Assembly (NCBI GenBank): GCA_027493935.1
Contig: JAOSJV010000011.1
Span: forward strand, 256,811 to 320,810
Length of the DNA: 64,000 bases
Direction: 5' to 3'
Source of the DNA: Burkholderiales bacterium
Lineage (GTDB): Bacteria; Pseudomonadota; Gammaproteobacteria; Burkholderiales; SG8-39
The notes beneath the pieces are model-generated. The model ran no database searches. It saw only the letters and a program-made list of their open reading frames with translations, and had not been told where the DNA came from. The translations under genes and the position numbers were made by a program. Below are positions 45,601 through 55,392 of the stretch, piece after piece (the stretch's first letter is position 1; each line of letters begins with the position of its first letter).

Positions 45601-46454
45601 TGCCGGTCCCGCACTTCGCCGACGAACACGGAGGGCCTCTGAGCATCACTTTCATCGGCGGCGGCAACATGGCGACGGCCCTCGTCGGCGGCCTGCTCGC
45701 CCGCGGCACACCCGCGGCGTCGATCGGCGTCGTGGAGCCGCTGCACGAGGCGCGCGCGCGGCTCTCGGAGCGCTACGGCGTCGCCTGCTTCGAGTCAGCC
45801 GCGCAGGCCGATCCGCTCGGCGACCTCGTCGTGCTCGCGGTGAAGCCGCAGCAGGCGCGCGAGGCCTGCCGCGCCCTGCGTCCGCACGTCGGCGACCGCG
45901 CGGTGCTGTCGGTCGCGGCGGGCATCCGGATCGAGGACATTTCGCGCTGGGTGGGCGGCACCAGCCGGATCGCGCGCTGCATGCCGAACACCCCGGCGCT
46001 GATCGGCGCCGGCATCAGCGGCGTGTTCGCGCGTGCCGAAGTGGATGCCGCGGCGCGCGGGCAGATCCAGTCGATCCTCGAGGCCGTGGGCAAGGTGGTG
46101 TGGGTGGCCGAGGAGGCGCTGCTCGACCCGGTCACGGCAGTCTCGGCGAGCGGCCCGGCCTACGTGTTCTATTTCATCGAGGCGCTCGAGCAGGCGGCCG
46201 ACGAGATGGGGCTGCCGGCCGACGCCGGCGCCGCGCTGGCGATCGAGACATTCCGCGGCGCGGCCGAGCTCGCGGCGCGCTCGAGCGAGCCCGCCGCGAC
46301 GCTTCGCGGCCGCGTGACCTCGAAGGGCGGCACGACCGAGCGCGCGCTCGCCTCGATGCACAGCGACGGCGTCAAGGAAGCGATCGTGCGCGCGCTGCAC
46401 GCGGCGAACCGCCGCGCGCGCGAGCTCGGCGACGAGTTCGGGAAGGACGACTGA
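45600..46454 (+). CDS. proC: Pyrroline-5-carboxylate reductase
   Basis: 284 aa from this ATG. ITFIGGGNMATALVGGLLARG is the NAD(P)-binding start; VLAVKPQQ, RCMPNTPALIGAGISG and the C-terminal signature VSASGPAYVFYFIEALEQAA are classical ProC. The enzyme makes proline from pyrroline-5-carboxylate. The true start is unclear: family members begin within a few residues of ITFIGGGN, about 14 codons further on, where a CTG at 45639 sits too close to a GGAGGG sequence. The stop overlaps yggT (TGATG). Confidence 0.92.
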   Translation: MPVPHFADEHGGPLSITFIGGGNMATALVGGLLARGTPAASIGVVEPLHEARARLSERYGVACFESAAQADPLGDLVVLAVKPQQAREACRALRPHVGDRAVLSVAAGIRIEDISRWVGGTSRIARCMPNTPALIGAGISGVFARAEVDAAARGQIQSILEAVGKVVWVAEEALLDPVTAVSASGPAYVFYFIEALEQAADEMGLPADAGAALAIETFRGAAELAARSSEPAATLRGRVTSKGGTTERALASMHSDGVKEAIVRALHAANRRARELGDEFGKDD

Positions 46455-47017
46455 TGTTCGGGCAGATTGGCGAGCTGCTGGTCCGGACCGCATTCGGGTT
46501 GATCATCTACGTCGCGCTCGCGCGCTTCTTCATGCAGGCGTTCCGCGCGCCGTTCCGCAATCCCGTCGGGCAGTTCGTGATGGCGCTCACCGATTGGGCG
46601 GTGATGCCGCTCAGGCGCGTGGTGCCGACCTTCCGCGGCTACGATCTGCCGAGCCTCGTGCTCGCCTGGCTCGCGAGCTTCGTGCAGCTTACGGTGCTCT
46701 TCTCGCTCGCCGGCGGCGGGCTCGCCACCGGCGGTTCGCTACTCCTGCTCGGTTCGCTGCTCGAGCTCGCGCGCGCGTGCCTGCACCTCGGCATGTTCGT
46801 GGTGATCGTTCAGGTCATCATCAGCTGGGTGAGCCCTTATGCGCCGCTCGCGCCGGTGTTCGACGCGCTGACGCGGCCGCTCTACGGCGTGTTCCGCCGC
46901 CTCATCCCGCCGATCGGCAATATCGATCTCTCGCCGCTGTTCGTGGTGCTCGTGCTGCAGATCCTGCTCATCGCGCTGGACAACACGCCACGGCTGCTGC
47001 TGACCTCGATGCGCTGA
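46454..47017 (+). CDS. yggT: YggT-family membrane protein
   Basis: 187 aa with two YGGT repeats, each a pair of helices. The repeats include RFFMQAFRAPFRNPVGQFVMALTDWAVMPLRRVVP and the second-copy VIISWVSPYAPLAPVFDALTRPLYGVFRRLIPP (quoted in parts of the same segment). The function is not firmly known; it is linked to osmotic tolerance and cell division in other bacteria. It is coupled to proC by TGATG and to yggU by TGATG, the standard proC-yggT-yggU block. Confidence 0.88.
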   Translation: MFGQIGELLVRTAFGLIIYVALARFFMQAFRAPFRNPVGQFVMALTDWAVMPLRRVVPTFRGYDLPSLVLAWLASFVQLTVLFSLAGGGLATGGSLLLLGSLLELARACLHLGMFVVIVQVIISWVSPYAPLAPVFDALTRPLYGVFRRLIPPIGNIDLSPLFVVLVLQILLIALDNTPRLLLTSMR

Positions 47018-47362
47018 TGCGCCGCGGCGCGCGCGGCGGGACGAAAGGCGTCGAGCACGCCGCGCCCGCTCCGGCTTGGCTGGGGCGCTCGGCCACCGGC
47101 TGGACGATCGCGGTGCACGTACAGCCCGGCGCGAAGCGCAGCGCGGTGAGCGGGCTGCACGGCGAGCGCCTCAAGCTGCGGATCGCGGCGCCGCCTATCG
47201 GGGGGCCGCGCGAACGCCGCCGCTGCTGCGCTCGTCGCAGAGCTGCTGGGCGTCGCGCGCGCCCGGGTCCGCGTCACCGCGGGCGAGCGCTCGCGCGACA
47301 AGCTGATCGTGGTCGACGTGCCGGAGTGCGATCCGCGCCGGCTGCTGCCGGGTGCGCCGTGA
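47017..47362 (+). CDS. yggU: DUF167-family protein YggU (apparent frameshift near 47203)
   Basis: About 115 aa when joined. AVHVQPGAKRSAVSGLHGERLKLRIAAPP and, in the second frame, NAAAAALVAELLGVARARVRV plus TAGERSRDKLIVVDV match the DUF167/UPF0235 family. Function is unknown. A run of six G (47200-47205) has one base too many. Normal length once corrected. Confidence 0.8.
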
Positions 47363-47414
47363 GCGGGCCTGCGCGCTTCTTACGCTGCGCGCTCCGCGAT
47401 TCGCGGTTCCCGCT

Positions 47415-48701
47415 TCACGCGCCGGCCTCGTACCTGACGGTCCCGGCCACGAGCGTGCAGCGCACGCGCCCGGGCAACTCGTAGCCGAGGAACGGCGTGT
47501 TCTTGCCCTGGCTCTTCAGCACGACCGGGGTGATCCTGACGTACGCCTCCGGGTCGAAGACGCACACGTCGGCCGGCGCGCCCGCGCCGAGATGCCCGGC
47601 CTCGACGCCCAGGATGCGCGCGGGCTCGCAGGTGACGCGCGCGAGCGCGTCGGCGAGCGCGAGCTTGCGCTCGGCCGCCCACTTCAGCGTGAGCGGCAGC
47701 AGCAGCTCCAGTCCGGTCGCGCCGGGTACCGACTCCCCGAACGGCATCTGCTTCGCGTCCTCGTCGACCGGCGTGTGATCGGAGCAGATCGCATCGATCG
47801 TGCCGTCGGCGAGACCCGCGCGCAGGGCGTCGCGGTCGCGCAGGCTGCGCAGCGGCGGCACCAGGTGGCAGTGCGCGTCGTAGGCGGTCAGATCGATCTC
47901 CGACAAATGCACGTGATGCGCGTCGACGTCGGCGGTGACCGGAAGGCCGTCCCCCTTCGCCGCGCGCACCATCGCCACGCCCGCCGCGGTGGACAGGCGG
48001 CACAGGTGCATGCGCGTGCCGGTCGCGCGCACGAGCTCGAGAATCGTGCCGACCGCGATCGTCTCCGCGAACGCCGGAATCCCTGGCAGCCCGAGGCGCG
48101 TCGCGACCTCGCCGTCGTGCGCGACGCCGTCGCGCGCGAGCATCGGGTCCTGCGGCCGCAGCCAGACCGGGAGTCCGAGCGTCGCCGCGTACTGCAGCGC
48201 GCGCCACAGCACAGCGGTGTCCGCGATCGGCGCGTCGGCCTGCGAGAACGCGACGCAGCCGGCGTCGCGCAGCGTCGCCATCTCGGCGAGCCGCGCGCCC
48301 TCGAGCTTGGCGGTGAGCGCCCCGACCGGGTGCACGTGGGCGAGATTGCGCGAGAGAGCGCGCCGCTTGAGCATCTCGACGAGCCCCGGCTCGTCGAGCG
48401 GCGGATCGGTGTCCGGCGGGCAGGCGAGAGTCGTGACACCGCCCGCAACCGCGGCATAGAGCTCCGAGTCGAGCGTGGCTTTGTACTCGAGACCCGGCTC
48501 GCGCAGCCGCGCCGCGAGATCGACCAGTCCCGGCGCGACCACGAGACCCGTCGCATCGATCACCCGATCGGCGCGGAACCCCGCCGGCGCGACGCCGGCG
48601 CCAGCACCGACAATGCGACCCTCGGCGACGAAGATATCGCGCACGCCGTCGATGCGGTGCTTCGGGTCGACCAGCCGCCCGCCGCGGATGTGGATCCTCA
48701 T
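47415..48701 (-). CDS. Inactive dihydroorotase homologue (PyrC'/PyrX), ATCase partner
   Basis: 428 aa with the dihydroorotase fold, but the zinc-binding HxH of active enzymes (DxHxHLREPG) is replaced: the sequence is [16 protein letters not shown]. The middle His motif reads [11 protein letters not shown], though [12 protein letters not shown] keeps the Asp. This matches pseudo-dihydroorotases encoded after pyrB, which in Pseudomonas are structural partners needed to assemble the aspartate transcarbamoylase dodecamer. The ATG overlaps pyrB's stop (ATGA), ensuring paired synthesis. A catalytic dihydroorotase must be encoded elsewhere. Confidence 0.85.
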   Translation of the reverse strand: MRIHIRGGRLVDPKHRIDGVRDIFVAEGRIVGAGAGVAPAGFRADRVIDATGLVVAPGLVDLAARLREPGLEYKATLDSELYAAVAGGVTTLACPPDTDPPLDEPGLVEMLKRRALSRNLAHVHPVGALTAKLEGARLAEMATLRDAGCVAFSQADAPIADTAVLWRALQYAATLGLPVWLRPQDPMLARDGVAHDGEVATRLGLPGIPAFAETIAVGTILELVRATGTRMHLCRLSTAAGVAMVRAAKGDGLPVTADVDAHHVHLSEIDLTAYDAHCHLVPPLRSLRDRDALRAGLADGTIDAICSDHTPVDEDAKQMPFGESVPGATGLELLLPLTLKWAAERKLALADALARVTCEPARILGVEAGHLGAGAPADVCVFDPEAYVRITPVVLKSQGKNTPFLGYELPGRVRCTLVAGTVRYEAGA

Positions 48702-49657
48702 ATCGCGCCGCCGCCGCCAAGGAGCGACATCACCGCCATGCGCACCGCGATGCCGAACGTGACCTGCGGCAGGATCACCGCCTGACGGCCGTCGGCGACC
48801 ATCGAGTCGATCTCGACGCCGCGGTTCATCGGGCCCGGGTGCATCACGATCGCGTCGGGCTTGGCGACCACGAGCTTTTCGGCCGTGAGGCCGTAGCACT
48901 TGAAGTACTCCTGCGCCGAGGGCAGCAGCGGCCCCTTCATGCGCTCGTTCTGCAACCGCAGCATCACGATCACGTCGGCGTCGCGCAGCCCTTCGCGCAT
49001 GTCGTGGAACACGCGCACGCCGAGGCTCTCGACGCCGGTCGGCAGCAGCGTCTGCGGCCCGATCGCGCGCACGTCGGGCGTGCCGAGCGTGGTGAGCGCG
49101 TGGATCAGCGAGCGCGCTACGCGCGAGTGCAGGATGTCGCCCACCACCGCCACCGCGAGCCGCGTGAAATCCCGCTTGTAGTGCCGGATGGTGTAGGCGT
49201 CGAGCAAGCCTTGCGTCGGGTGCGCATGGCGGCCGTCGCCGGCGTTGATGACGTGGCGGTGCGGCGCGACGTGGCGCGCGATCAGGTGCGCCGCGCCGCT
49301 CGCCGCGTGGCGTACGACGAACATGTCGGCGTGCATCGCCGCCAGATTGTCGATCGTGTCGAGCAGCGTCTCGCCCTTGCTCTGCGACGAGGTGCTGATG
49401 TTGAGGTTGATGACGTCGGCCGACAGCCGCTTCGCCGCGATCTCGAAGGTGGTGCGCGTGCGCGTCGAGGGCTCGAAGAACAGGTTGAACACGCTCTTGC
49501 CGCGCAGAAGGGGGCACCTTCTTCACCTCGCGCTCGGTCACGCCGACGAACGACGTCGCCGTGTCGAGGATGCGCACGATGATCTCGCGCGGCAACCCTC
49601 GATCGTGAGCAGGTGCTGCAGCTCGCCCTTCTCGTTCAGCTGCGGATTGCGCGACAC
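48698..49657 (-). CDS. pyrB: Aspartate carbamoyltransferase catalytic chain (two apparent frameshifts)
   Basis: About 319 aa when joined. [22 protein letters not shown] holds the carbamoyl-phosphate STRTR motif; then SSSQ-type [24 protein letters not shown] and [14 protein letters not shown]. The enzyme condenses carbamoyl phosphate and aspartate, the first committed step of pyrimidine synthesis. Two indels (near 49512 in a five-base run and near 49597) put the first 50 residues ([31 protein letters not shown]) in other frames. Start: GTG at 49657. Such double damage in an essential gene points to sequence error. Confidence 0.9.
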
Positions 49658-49659
49658 GC

Positions 49660-50163
49660 TCAGGCGCCCTCCTCGAGATGCAGCGAGAGCCGCCCGGCGG
49701 CGTCGCGCTGCAGGTCGAGCTTCGCGCCGGGCGGCACCGCGAGCGTCGCGCCGACGATCTGGGCACAGATCGGCAGCTGTCGCCCGCCGCGGTCGACCAG
49801 CACCACCAGGCCGATCGACTCCGGCCGGCCGTAGTCGAAGAGCTCGTTCATCGCGCCGCGCACCGTGCGGCCGGTGAAGAGCACGTCGTCGACGAGCAGC
49901 AGGGACCGGCCGTTCACGTCGAACGGGATCCGGCTCGGCCGCACGTTCGCGTGCAGGCCGGAGCTCGTGTAGTCGTCGCGGTAGAACGAGATGTTCAGCG
50001 TGCCGAGCGGCACGACGAGGCCGAGGTCGCGGTGCAGGCGCTCGGCCACCCACGCCCCGCCGGTCTGGATACCGACCATGCCGGTCTGGGCGTTGACGAG
50101 CGGCGAGAGATGGCGCACGAGCGCGTCGTAGAGACGCTCGGCATCGGGCAGCGCGAGGCTCAC
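49660..50163 (-). CDS. pyrR: PyrR bifunctional regulator / uracil phosphoribosyltransferase
   Basis: 167 aa. GIQTGGAWVAERLH, DDYTSSGLHANVRPSRIPFDVNGR and the PRPP-binding loop LLLVDDVLFTGRTVRGAMNEL are typical PyrR. In Gram-positives PyrR binds pyr mRNA to attenuate it and has uracil phosphoribosyltransferase activity; in betaproteobacteria it sits, as here, directly before pyrB. The start is a GTG at 50163 that overlaps the ruvX stop (GTGA). No clear pyr anti-anti-terminator hairpin can be seen within the 2-bp pyrR-pyrB gap. Confidence 0.92.
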   Translation of the reverse strand: MSLALPDAERLYDALVRHLSPLVNAQTGMVGIQTGGAWVAERLHRDLGLVVPLGTLNISFYRDDYTSSGLHANVRPSRIPFDVNGRSLLLVDDVLFTGRTVRGAMNELFDYGRPESIGLVVLVDRGGRQLPICAQIVGATLAVPPGAKLDLQRDAAGRLSLHLEEGA

Positions 50164-50687
50164 GGCGTGTTCTCGTCCAGGTAGGCCTGGAGCACGACCT
50201 GTGCCGCCACCGGGTGGGTCAGCGCGCGGTTGCGGCGCCCGCCGCGCCCGATCGCGCGCAGCCGCGACGCGGCTTCGGTGGAGGACAGGCGCTCGTCCTG
50301 CAGGGCGACCGGCAGCCCGAAGCGGCCCTCGAGCCGGCGCGCAAAGCGACGCGCGCGCCGCGCGACCTCCCGCTCCTCGCCGTCGAGCGAGAGCGGTAGC
50401 CCGACCACCAGTCGCGCGGGCCGCCATTCGTGCACGAGCGCCGCGATGGCGGCGAACCGGCGCTCGGCTCCGGCCGCCTCGATCGCCTTGAGCGGATGCG
50501 CGACGCCGATTCCGGTGTCGCCGACCGCGACGCCGACGAAGCGCTCGCCGTAGTCGAACGCGAGAATGGTCTCGCTTTGCGGGTGACGGCCGATGAGTGA
50601 TGGGTGATGAATCACGCGCGCCCGCGCTTCGTCGATCCGGTATCTACCCGCCACCCATGGCTCATCGTCCCTGAGCGGGTCAGGCAT
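50160..50687 (-). CDS. ruvX: Holliday-junction-resolvase-like pre-16S rRNA nuclease YqgF/RuvX
   Basis: [19 protein letters not shown] is the RNase H-fold start with its catalytic Asp; then [28 protein letters not shown] and [13 protein letters not shown]. YqgF processes the 5' end of 16S rRNA. From the ATG at 50687 it has 175 aa, about 30 more than usual. A GTG at 50615 gives 151 aa and may be the real start; neither has a good ribosome-binding site. The ATG start would overlap the yqgE stop, as often seen in this block. Confidence 0.88.
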   Translation of the reverse strand: MPDPLRDDEPWVAGRYRIDEARARVIHHPSLIGRHPQSETILAFDYGERFVGVAVGDTGIGVAHPLKAIEAAGAERRFAAIAALVHEWRPARLVVGLPLSLDGEEREVARRARRFARRLEGRFGLPVALQDERLSSTEAASRLRAIGRGGRRNRALTHPVAAQVVLQAYLDENTP

Positions 50688-51239
50688 GCCCGGCCCCGTC
50701 CGACAGGCTGGCGAACGACACGCCGAGAAGATCCATCGCCGCGGGCAGGCGCTCCTCTGCCGGCAGGTCGAAGATCACGCGCGCCTGCGCCTCGACCGTG
50801 AGCCATGCGTTCTGCTGGAGCTCGTGCTCGAGCTGGCCGGCCGACCAGCCGGCGTAGCCGAGCGTGATGATGAGCTTGTGCGGTCCGACCCCGGTGCTGA
50901 CCGCCTCGAGGATGTCGCGCGAGGTGGTGAGCCCGATGCCGCCGCGCACCGGCAACGTCGAGCCCCACTCGCCCACCGGGGCGTGCAGCACGAACCCGCG
51001 GTCGGTCTGCACCGGTCCGCCGAAGAGCACCGGCTCCTCGCGCAGCGTCTCCCCTCGAGCTTCAAGTCCAGCCGCTCGAACAGCCCGGCGACAGTGAGCT
51101 CGATCGGACGGTTGATCACCACCCCGAGCGCACCGTTCTCGTTGTGCTCGCAGATGTAGGTGAGCGTGCGCGCAAAATAAGGGTCGGCCATGCTCGGCAT
51201 GGCGATGAGGAAGTGGTGGGTGAGGTCCACGCTCTGCAC
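50680..51239 (-). CDS. yqgE: YqgE/AlgH-family protein (apparent frameshift near 51053)
   Basis: About 186 aa when joined. [42 protein letters not shown] spans the conserved N-terminus (residues 4-45), and [18 protein letters not shown] with [15 protein letters not shown] the core. The family has no agreed function; AlgH influences alginate regulation in Pseudomonas. A base is missing in a C/G run near 51053. The yqgE-ruvX-pyrR-pyrB order is a standard beta/gammaproteobacterial block. Confidence 0.9.
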
Positions 51240-51390
51240 GCCCCTGCTATTCTACGGTCAAAGCCGCGCCCGGGTTCGGTGCGCCCCCGGGCAGGAGCGG
51301 CCCGGAAGCCACGCAAGAGGCGGCGGATCCGTGCCGTGATCCCGGGCAGGCTTCCGACCCGGCCCGCCCACCCGAATCGCCCGCCCTGCC

Positions 51391-52824
51391 GTGACGCACG
51401 ACGCCGCCCTGGTCTGGTTCCGCCGCGATCTGCGCTTCGGCGATCACGCGGCGCTGTCGCGGGCGCTGCAGGCGAGCCGCGCGGTCTACTGCGCGTTCTG
51501 CTTCGACACCGAGATCCTGGACGCGTTGCCCACGCGCACCGACCGCCGGGTCGAGTTCATCTGGCATGCGGCCTGCGAGCTCGACGCCGCGCTGGCCGAG
51601 CGCGGCGGCGGGCTGATCGTCGCGCACGGGCGCGCGCGCGAGGAGATCCCGCGCCTCGCGGCGCGGCTCGGCGTGAGCGCCGTCTACGCGAACCACGACT
51701 ACGAGCCGGCCGCCAAGGCGCGCGACGCCGAGGTCGAGCGCTCGCTCGCCCAAGCGGGCATCGCCTTTCACACCTTCAAGGACCAGGTGGTCTTCGCGCG
51801 CGACGAGGTGCGGACCGCGGCCGGCGCCCCGTTCTCGGTGTTCACGCCCTACAAGAACGCCTGGCTGCGGCGGCTCGACCCGGGCGACCTCGCGCCCCAC
51901 CCGGTCGCGGAGTACGCGGACCGGCTCGCGCCGCCGGGCGAGCGGTGCGCCCTCGCGCTCGCCGACCTCGGCTTCCGTCCCACCGACCTCGTCGCGCTCG
52001 GCATCCCGACCGGCATGTCGGGCGCGCGGCGACTGTTCGAAGACTTCCTCCGGCGGATCGACGACTACCACCGGCGCCGCGACTACCCCGCCCTCAAGGG
52101 GCCGTCCTATCTGTCGGTGCACCTGCGCTTCGGCACGATCTCGATCCGCGAGCTCGCCGGCCGCGCGCATGCGCACGGCGGGCGCGGCGCGGAGACCTGG
52201 CTCTCGGAGCTCGTCTGGCGCGACTTCTACTTCATGATCCTCGACCATCACCCGCAGGTCGTCGACCACGCGTTCAAGCCGGAATTCGACGCGCTCGCGT
52301 GGGACAACGACCCGGCGCTGTTCGCGGCGTGGTGCGAGGGACGCACCGGCTATCCGCTCGTCGACGCGGCGATGCGCCAGATCAACCGGACCGGTTACAT
52401 GCACAACCGCCTGCGCATGATCGCCGCCTCGTTCCTGGTGAAAGACCTGCACGTCGAGTGGCGCTGGGGCGAGCGCTACTTCGCCGAGCGGCTGAACGAT
52501 TTCGACCTCGCGGCGAACAATGGCGGCTGGCAGTGGGCCGCCTCGACCGGCTGCGACGCGCAGCCCTACTTCCGCATCTTCAATCCGGTCACGCAGTCCG
52601 AGAGGTTCGACCCGCAGGGCTGCTTCATCCGCCGCTACGTGCCGGAGCTCGCGCGCGTGCCGGAGCGGTTCATTCACGCGCCGTGGCGGATGACGCCCGC
52701 CGACCAGGCGGCCTGCGGCGTCACGATCGGACGCGACTATCCGCCGCCGGTCGTCGATCACGCCGCGGCGCGCCAGATCACGCTCGAGCGCTACGCGCGC
52801 GTGCGCCAGACGCACCGGGCGTAG
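51391..52824 (+). CDS. phrB: Deoxyribodipyrimidine photolyase (class I CPD type)
   Basis: 477 aa, full length. The N-terminal Rossmann antenna-binding domain starts ALVWFRRDLRFGDHAAL; the FAD-binding domain contains GPSYLSVHLRFGTISIREL, ELVWRDFYFMIL, TGYPLVDAAMRQ, TGYMHNRLRMIAASFLVKDL and NNGGWQWAASTGCDAQPYFRIFNP (positions 380-415). The tryptophan triad residues appear in place. It repairs UV pyrimidine dimers using light. Start: GTG at 51391, the only start just ahead of the conserved strand. Confidence 0.95.
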   Translation: MTHDAALVWFRRDLRFGDHAALSRALQASRAVYCAFCFDTEILDALPTRTDRRVEFIWHAACELDAALAERGGGLIVAHGRAREEIPRLAARLGVSAVYANHDYEPAAKARDAEVERSLAQAGIAFHTFKDQVVFARDEVRTAAGAPFSVFTPYKNAWLRRLDPGDLAPHPVAEYADRLAPPGERCALALADLGFRPTDLVALGIPTGMSGARRLFEDFLRRIDDYHRRRDYPALKGPSYLSVHLRFGTISIRELAGRAHAHGGRGAETWLSELVWRDFYFMILDHHPQVVDHAFKPEFDALAWDNDPALFAAWCEGRTGYPLVDAAMRQINRTGYMHNRLRMIAASFLVKDLHVEWRWGERYFAERLNDFDLAANNGGWQWAASTGCDAQPYFRIFNPVTQSERFDPQGCFIRRYVPELARVPERFIHAPWRMTPADQAACGVTIGRDYPPPVVDHAAARQITLERYARVRQTHRA

Positions 52825-52877
52825 ACTCGAGGGCGTTTCCGCCCGGCCACCGCCACTGCGCCCTTCTCCCCCGCCCG

Positions 52878-53945
52878 ATGCGCCGCATCCTGTCGCTCGC
52901 ACTCGCGGCACTCGGCGCGGCCTGCGCCATGCCGAACCCCTACTACGACCCCGCGAAGCCGCACCACACGCCCGAGGGCTTCCGCAACAACTATCCGCAC
53001 GCCGGGCCGCAGGGCTACTGGAAGTGGCAGCGGGAGCGCTGGCGCGAGGGCCGGCCGCACAAGCCCGCGGAGGGCTACCGCTTCGAGGTCGTGGCGCAGC
53101 GCGGCGAGCCGCCGAACCCGAGCGTGACGTGGATCGGCCACGCGACGCTGCTGGTGCGCATCGGCGGGCTCAACTTGCTCACCGACCCGCAGTTCTCCGA
53201 GCGCGCCTCGCCGCTCGCGTTCGCCGGCCCGCGGCGCGTGGTGCCTCCGGCCATCGCGCTCGAGGACCTTCCGCACATTGACGCCGTTCTCGTCTCGCAC
53301 AGCCACTACGACCACCTCGACGCCGCGTCGGTGCGCGCGCTCGCGGCGCAGCCGGGCGGCGCGCCGGTCTTCTTCGCCGGACTCGGGCTGAAGCCGTGGT
53401 TCGCAGCGCTCGGCATCGAATCGGTCGAAGAGCTCGACTGGTGGGAGACGCGCCGCCTGCGCGACGCCGAGATCCGGTTCGTGCCGGTGCAGCACTGGAG
53501 TGCGCGCACGCCCTGGGACCGCAACCGGACGCTGTGGGGCGGCTTCGTCGTCGCGCATCCGGATCTGCGCTTCTTCTTCGCCGGCGATACCGGCTACTCG
53601 CGCGACTTCCGCGACATCGCCGCCCGCGCGGGACCGATCGACCTGGCGGCGATCCCGATCGGCGGCTACGCGCCGCGCTGGTTCATGCAGGCGATGCACG
53701 TGGACGCCGACGAGGCGGTACAGATCCACGTCGATCTCGCCGCGCGACGCTCGATCGGCATCCACTGGGGCACGTTCGACGACCTGACCGACGAGTCGCT
53801 CTACGAGCCGCCCGTACGCCTGCGGGCGGCGCTCGCCGCGCGCGGCCTCTCGCCCGAAGTCTTCTGGCTGCTCGAGCACGGCGAGTCGCGCTCGCTCGAG
53901 CGCATCGCGCGCCCCGCGCGAACCGGCTCGCACCTGGTAGGCTAG
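52878..53945 (+). CDS. Lipoprotein-like metallo-beta-lactamase-fold hydrolase (NAPE-PLD type)
   Basis: 355 aa. A short signal with Cys near residue 16 (LGAACAMP) suggests a lipoprotein. The zinc motif is SHSHYDHLD, with TWIGHATLLVRIGGLNLLTDPQFSERASP before it and FFAGDTGYSRDF and IGIHWGTFDDLTDESL after it. This set marks the NAPE-PLD/UlaG-like branch, whose bacterial members may cleave phosphodiesters of lipids. It follows phrB by 53 bp. The substrate is unknown. Confidence 0.85.
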   Translation: MRRILSLALAALGAACAMPNPYYDPAKPHHTPEGFRNNYPHAGPQGYWKWQRERWREGRPHKPAEGYRFEVVAQRGEPPNPSVTWIGHATLLVRIGGLNLLTDPQFSERASPLAFAGPRRVVPPAIALEDLPHIDAVLVSHSHYDHLDAASVRALAAQPGGAPVFFAGLGLKPWFAALGIESVEELDWWETRRLRDAEIRFVPVQHWSARTPWDRNRTLWGGFVVAHPDLRFFFAGDTGYSRDFRDIAARAGPIDLAAIPIGGYAPRWFMQAMHVDADEAVQIHVDLAARRSIGIHWGTFDDLTDESLYEPPVRLRAALAARGLSPEVFWLLEHGESRSLERIARPARTGSHLVG

Positions 53946-54003
53946 AACCTATGTCTGATACGCCATACGGATGTTCCTCGGCCGGGCTGCGAACACCGAA
54001 AGC

Positions 54004-55392
54004 CTACCCGTCCGCCGGCGACGCCGCAGCGTCCGCGCCGACGGGCAGCCGGATCTCGACGCATAGCCCGCCGCCCGGCCGGTTCGATGCGCGAATGCGG
54101 CCGCTGTGCGCCTCCACGGCGCGCCGGGCGATCGCGAGCCCGAGGCCGTAACCGGCCCGCTGCGCGCCGCGCTCGGCACGAAAAAAACGGCTCGAAGAGC
54201 CGATCGAGCTCCGCCTCGGGCACGCCCGGGCCGCGATCGCAGACCGTGATGGCGAGCTCCACCGCATCGCGTGCCGCCGACACCTCGACGACCGTATCGC
54301 GCGCCGTGTACCTCACCGCATTGCGGATCACGTTCTCGAGCGCCCGGCGCAGCAGCTCGTCGCGGCCGTGCACTGCGAGCGCACCCCGCAGCTGGAGCTC
54401 GACCCGGCAGCCGGCGGCTTCTGCCTCGAACCGTGCGTCCGCGACGATCTCCTCGAGCAGTTCGCCGGCGTCGAGCACACCGGCAGGCGCACCCGTCACG
54501 CCGGCTTCGAGGCGGGAGAGCGTGAGCAGCTCGCCGACGAGCGCGTCGAGCCGGGCGGTCTCGCGCTCGATGCGCTCGAGCGCGCTCTCGAGGCGCTCGG
54601 GCTGCTGACGGGCGAGTCCGACCGCGACCTGAAGGCGCGCGAGCGGCGAGCGCAGCTCGTGCGACACGTCGTGCAGCAGGCGCTTCTGCGCCTCGACCAG
54701 TGCCTGGAGCCGGGCCGCCATGTGATCGAAGTCGCGGCCGAGATCGGCGATCTCGTCGCGCCGGCGCCCGAGCACCGGGGCGACGCGCGTGTCGAACGCC
54801 CCGTCGGCGAGGCGCCGGCTCGCGCGGCGCAAGTGGCGCACCGGCCGTGCGAGGTACCAGGCGAGCCCGGCGCTGAAGGCGAGGCTCGCGACGAGTGCAA
54901 TACCGAGCTGGAGCGCGAGGCGATCGTCCGGCAGCGGCCGGAGGGCCCGTGGTCGCGCGTGCGCCGGCCGCGCCACGCGCTCCGGCGCGGGCGCGAACAC
55001 CACGAGCACCCGCCCGTCGGGTGCCGCGACCTTGCGCACGCCGGACGCGCGCGATCCGTTGCCGAGCTGCTCGCGCGCGCTCGCGAGCGCTCCCGGCGGG
55101 ACCGTCCGGCCGAGCACGTCTCGCCCCGACTCGTCCACGACCAGCACTGCAGGGCGCCGCAGCCCCAGTCGGCGATCAGCGACTCGACGGCACGGGCGCC
55201 GCCGAGCGCGGCCGCGTTCGCCACGGCGGAGACGAGCAGCTCCGAGCGCGGTCCGGCCGCGATCTCGTTCGCCTCCGCGAGGCGTGCCTGGTTGTAGGCG
55301 TAGACCAGCGCGCCGACGCCAGCGCCGGTCACCACCAGGGTGAGCCAGAAGCCGAAGAAGATCTTCCAGAACAGGCGCCCCATCGCGCTCAC
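54004..55392 (-). CDS. cpxA: CpxA-like sensor histidine kinase (two apparent frameshifts)
   Basis: About 462 aa when joined. One N-terminal helix (KIFFGFWLTLVVTGAGVGALV), a periplasmic sensor of about 130 residues, a second helix (LGIALVASLAFSAGLAWYLA), HAMP, the H-box RLLHDVSHELRSPLARLQ, N-box ENVIRNAVRYT and, after a shift, the G-box GYGLGLAIARRAVEAH. The H-box and partner identify it as CpxA-like. Indels fall near 55163 and in the A7 run at 54181-54187. It starts with a GTG overlapping the regulator's stop (GTGA). CpxA senses envelope stress and phosphorylates CpxR. Confidence 0.85.

Noticed and set aside
49500..49660. Programmed frameshifting or recoding in pyrB
   Set aside because: Two shifts of opposite sign within 90 bp, no slippery heptamer or stimulatory structure, and the same kind of break in many unrelated genes. 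Sequencing error is simpler.
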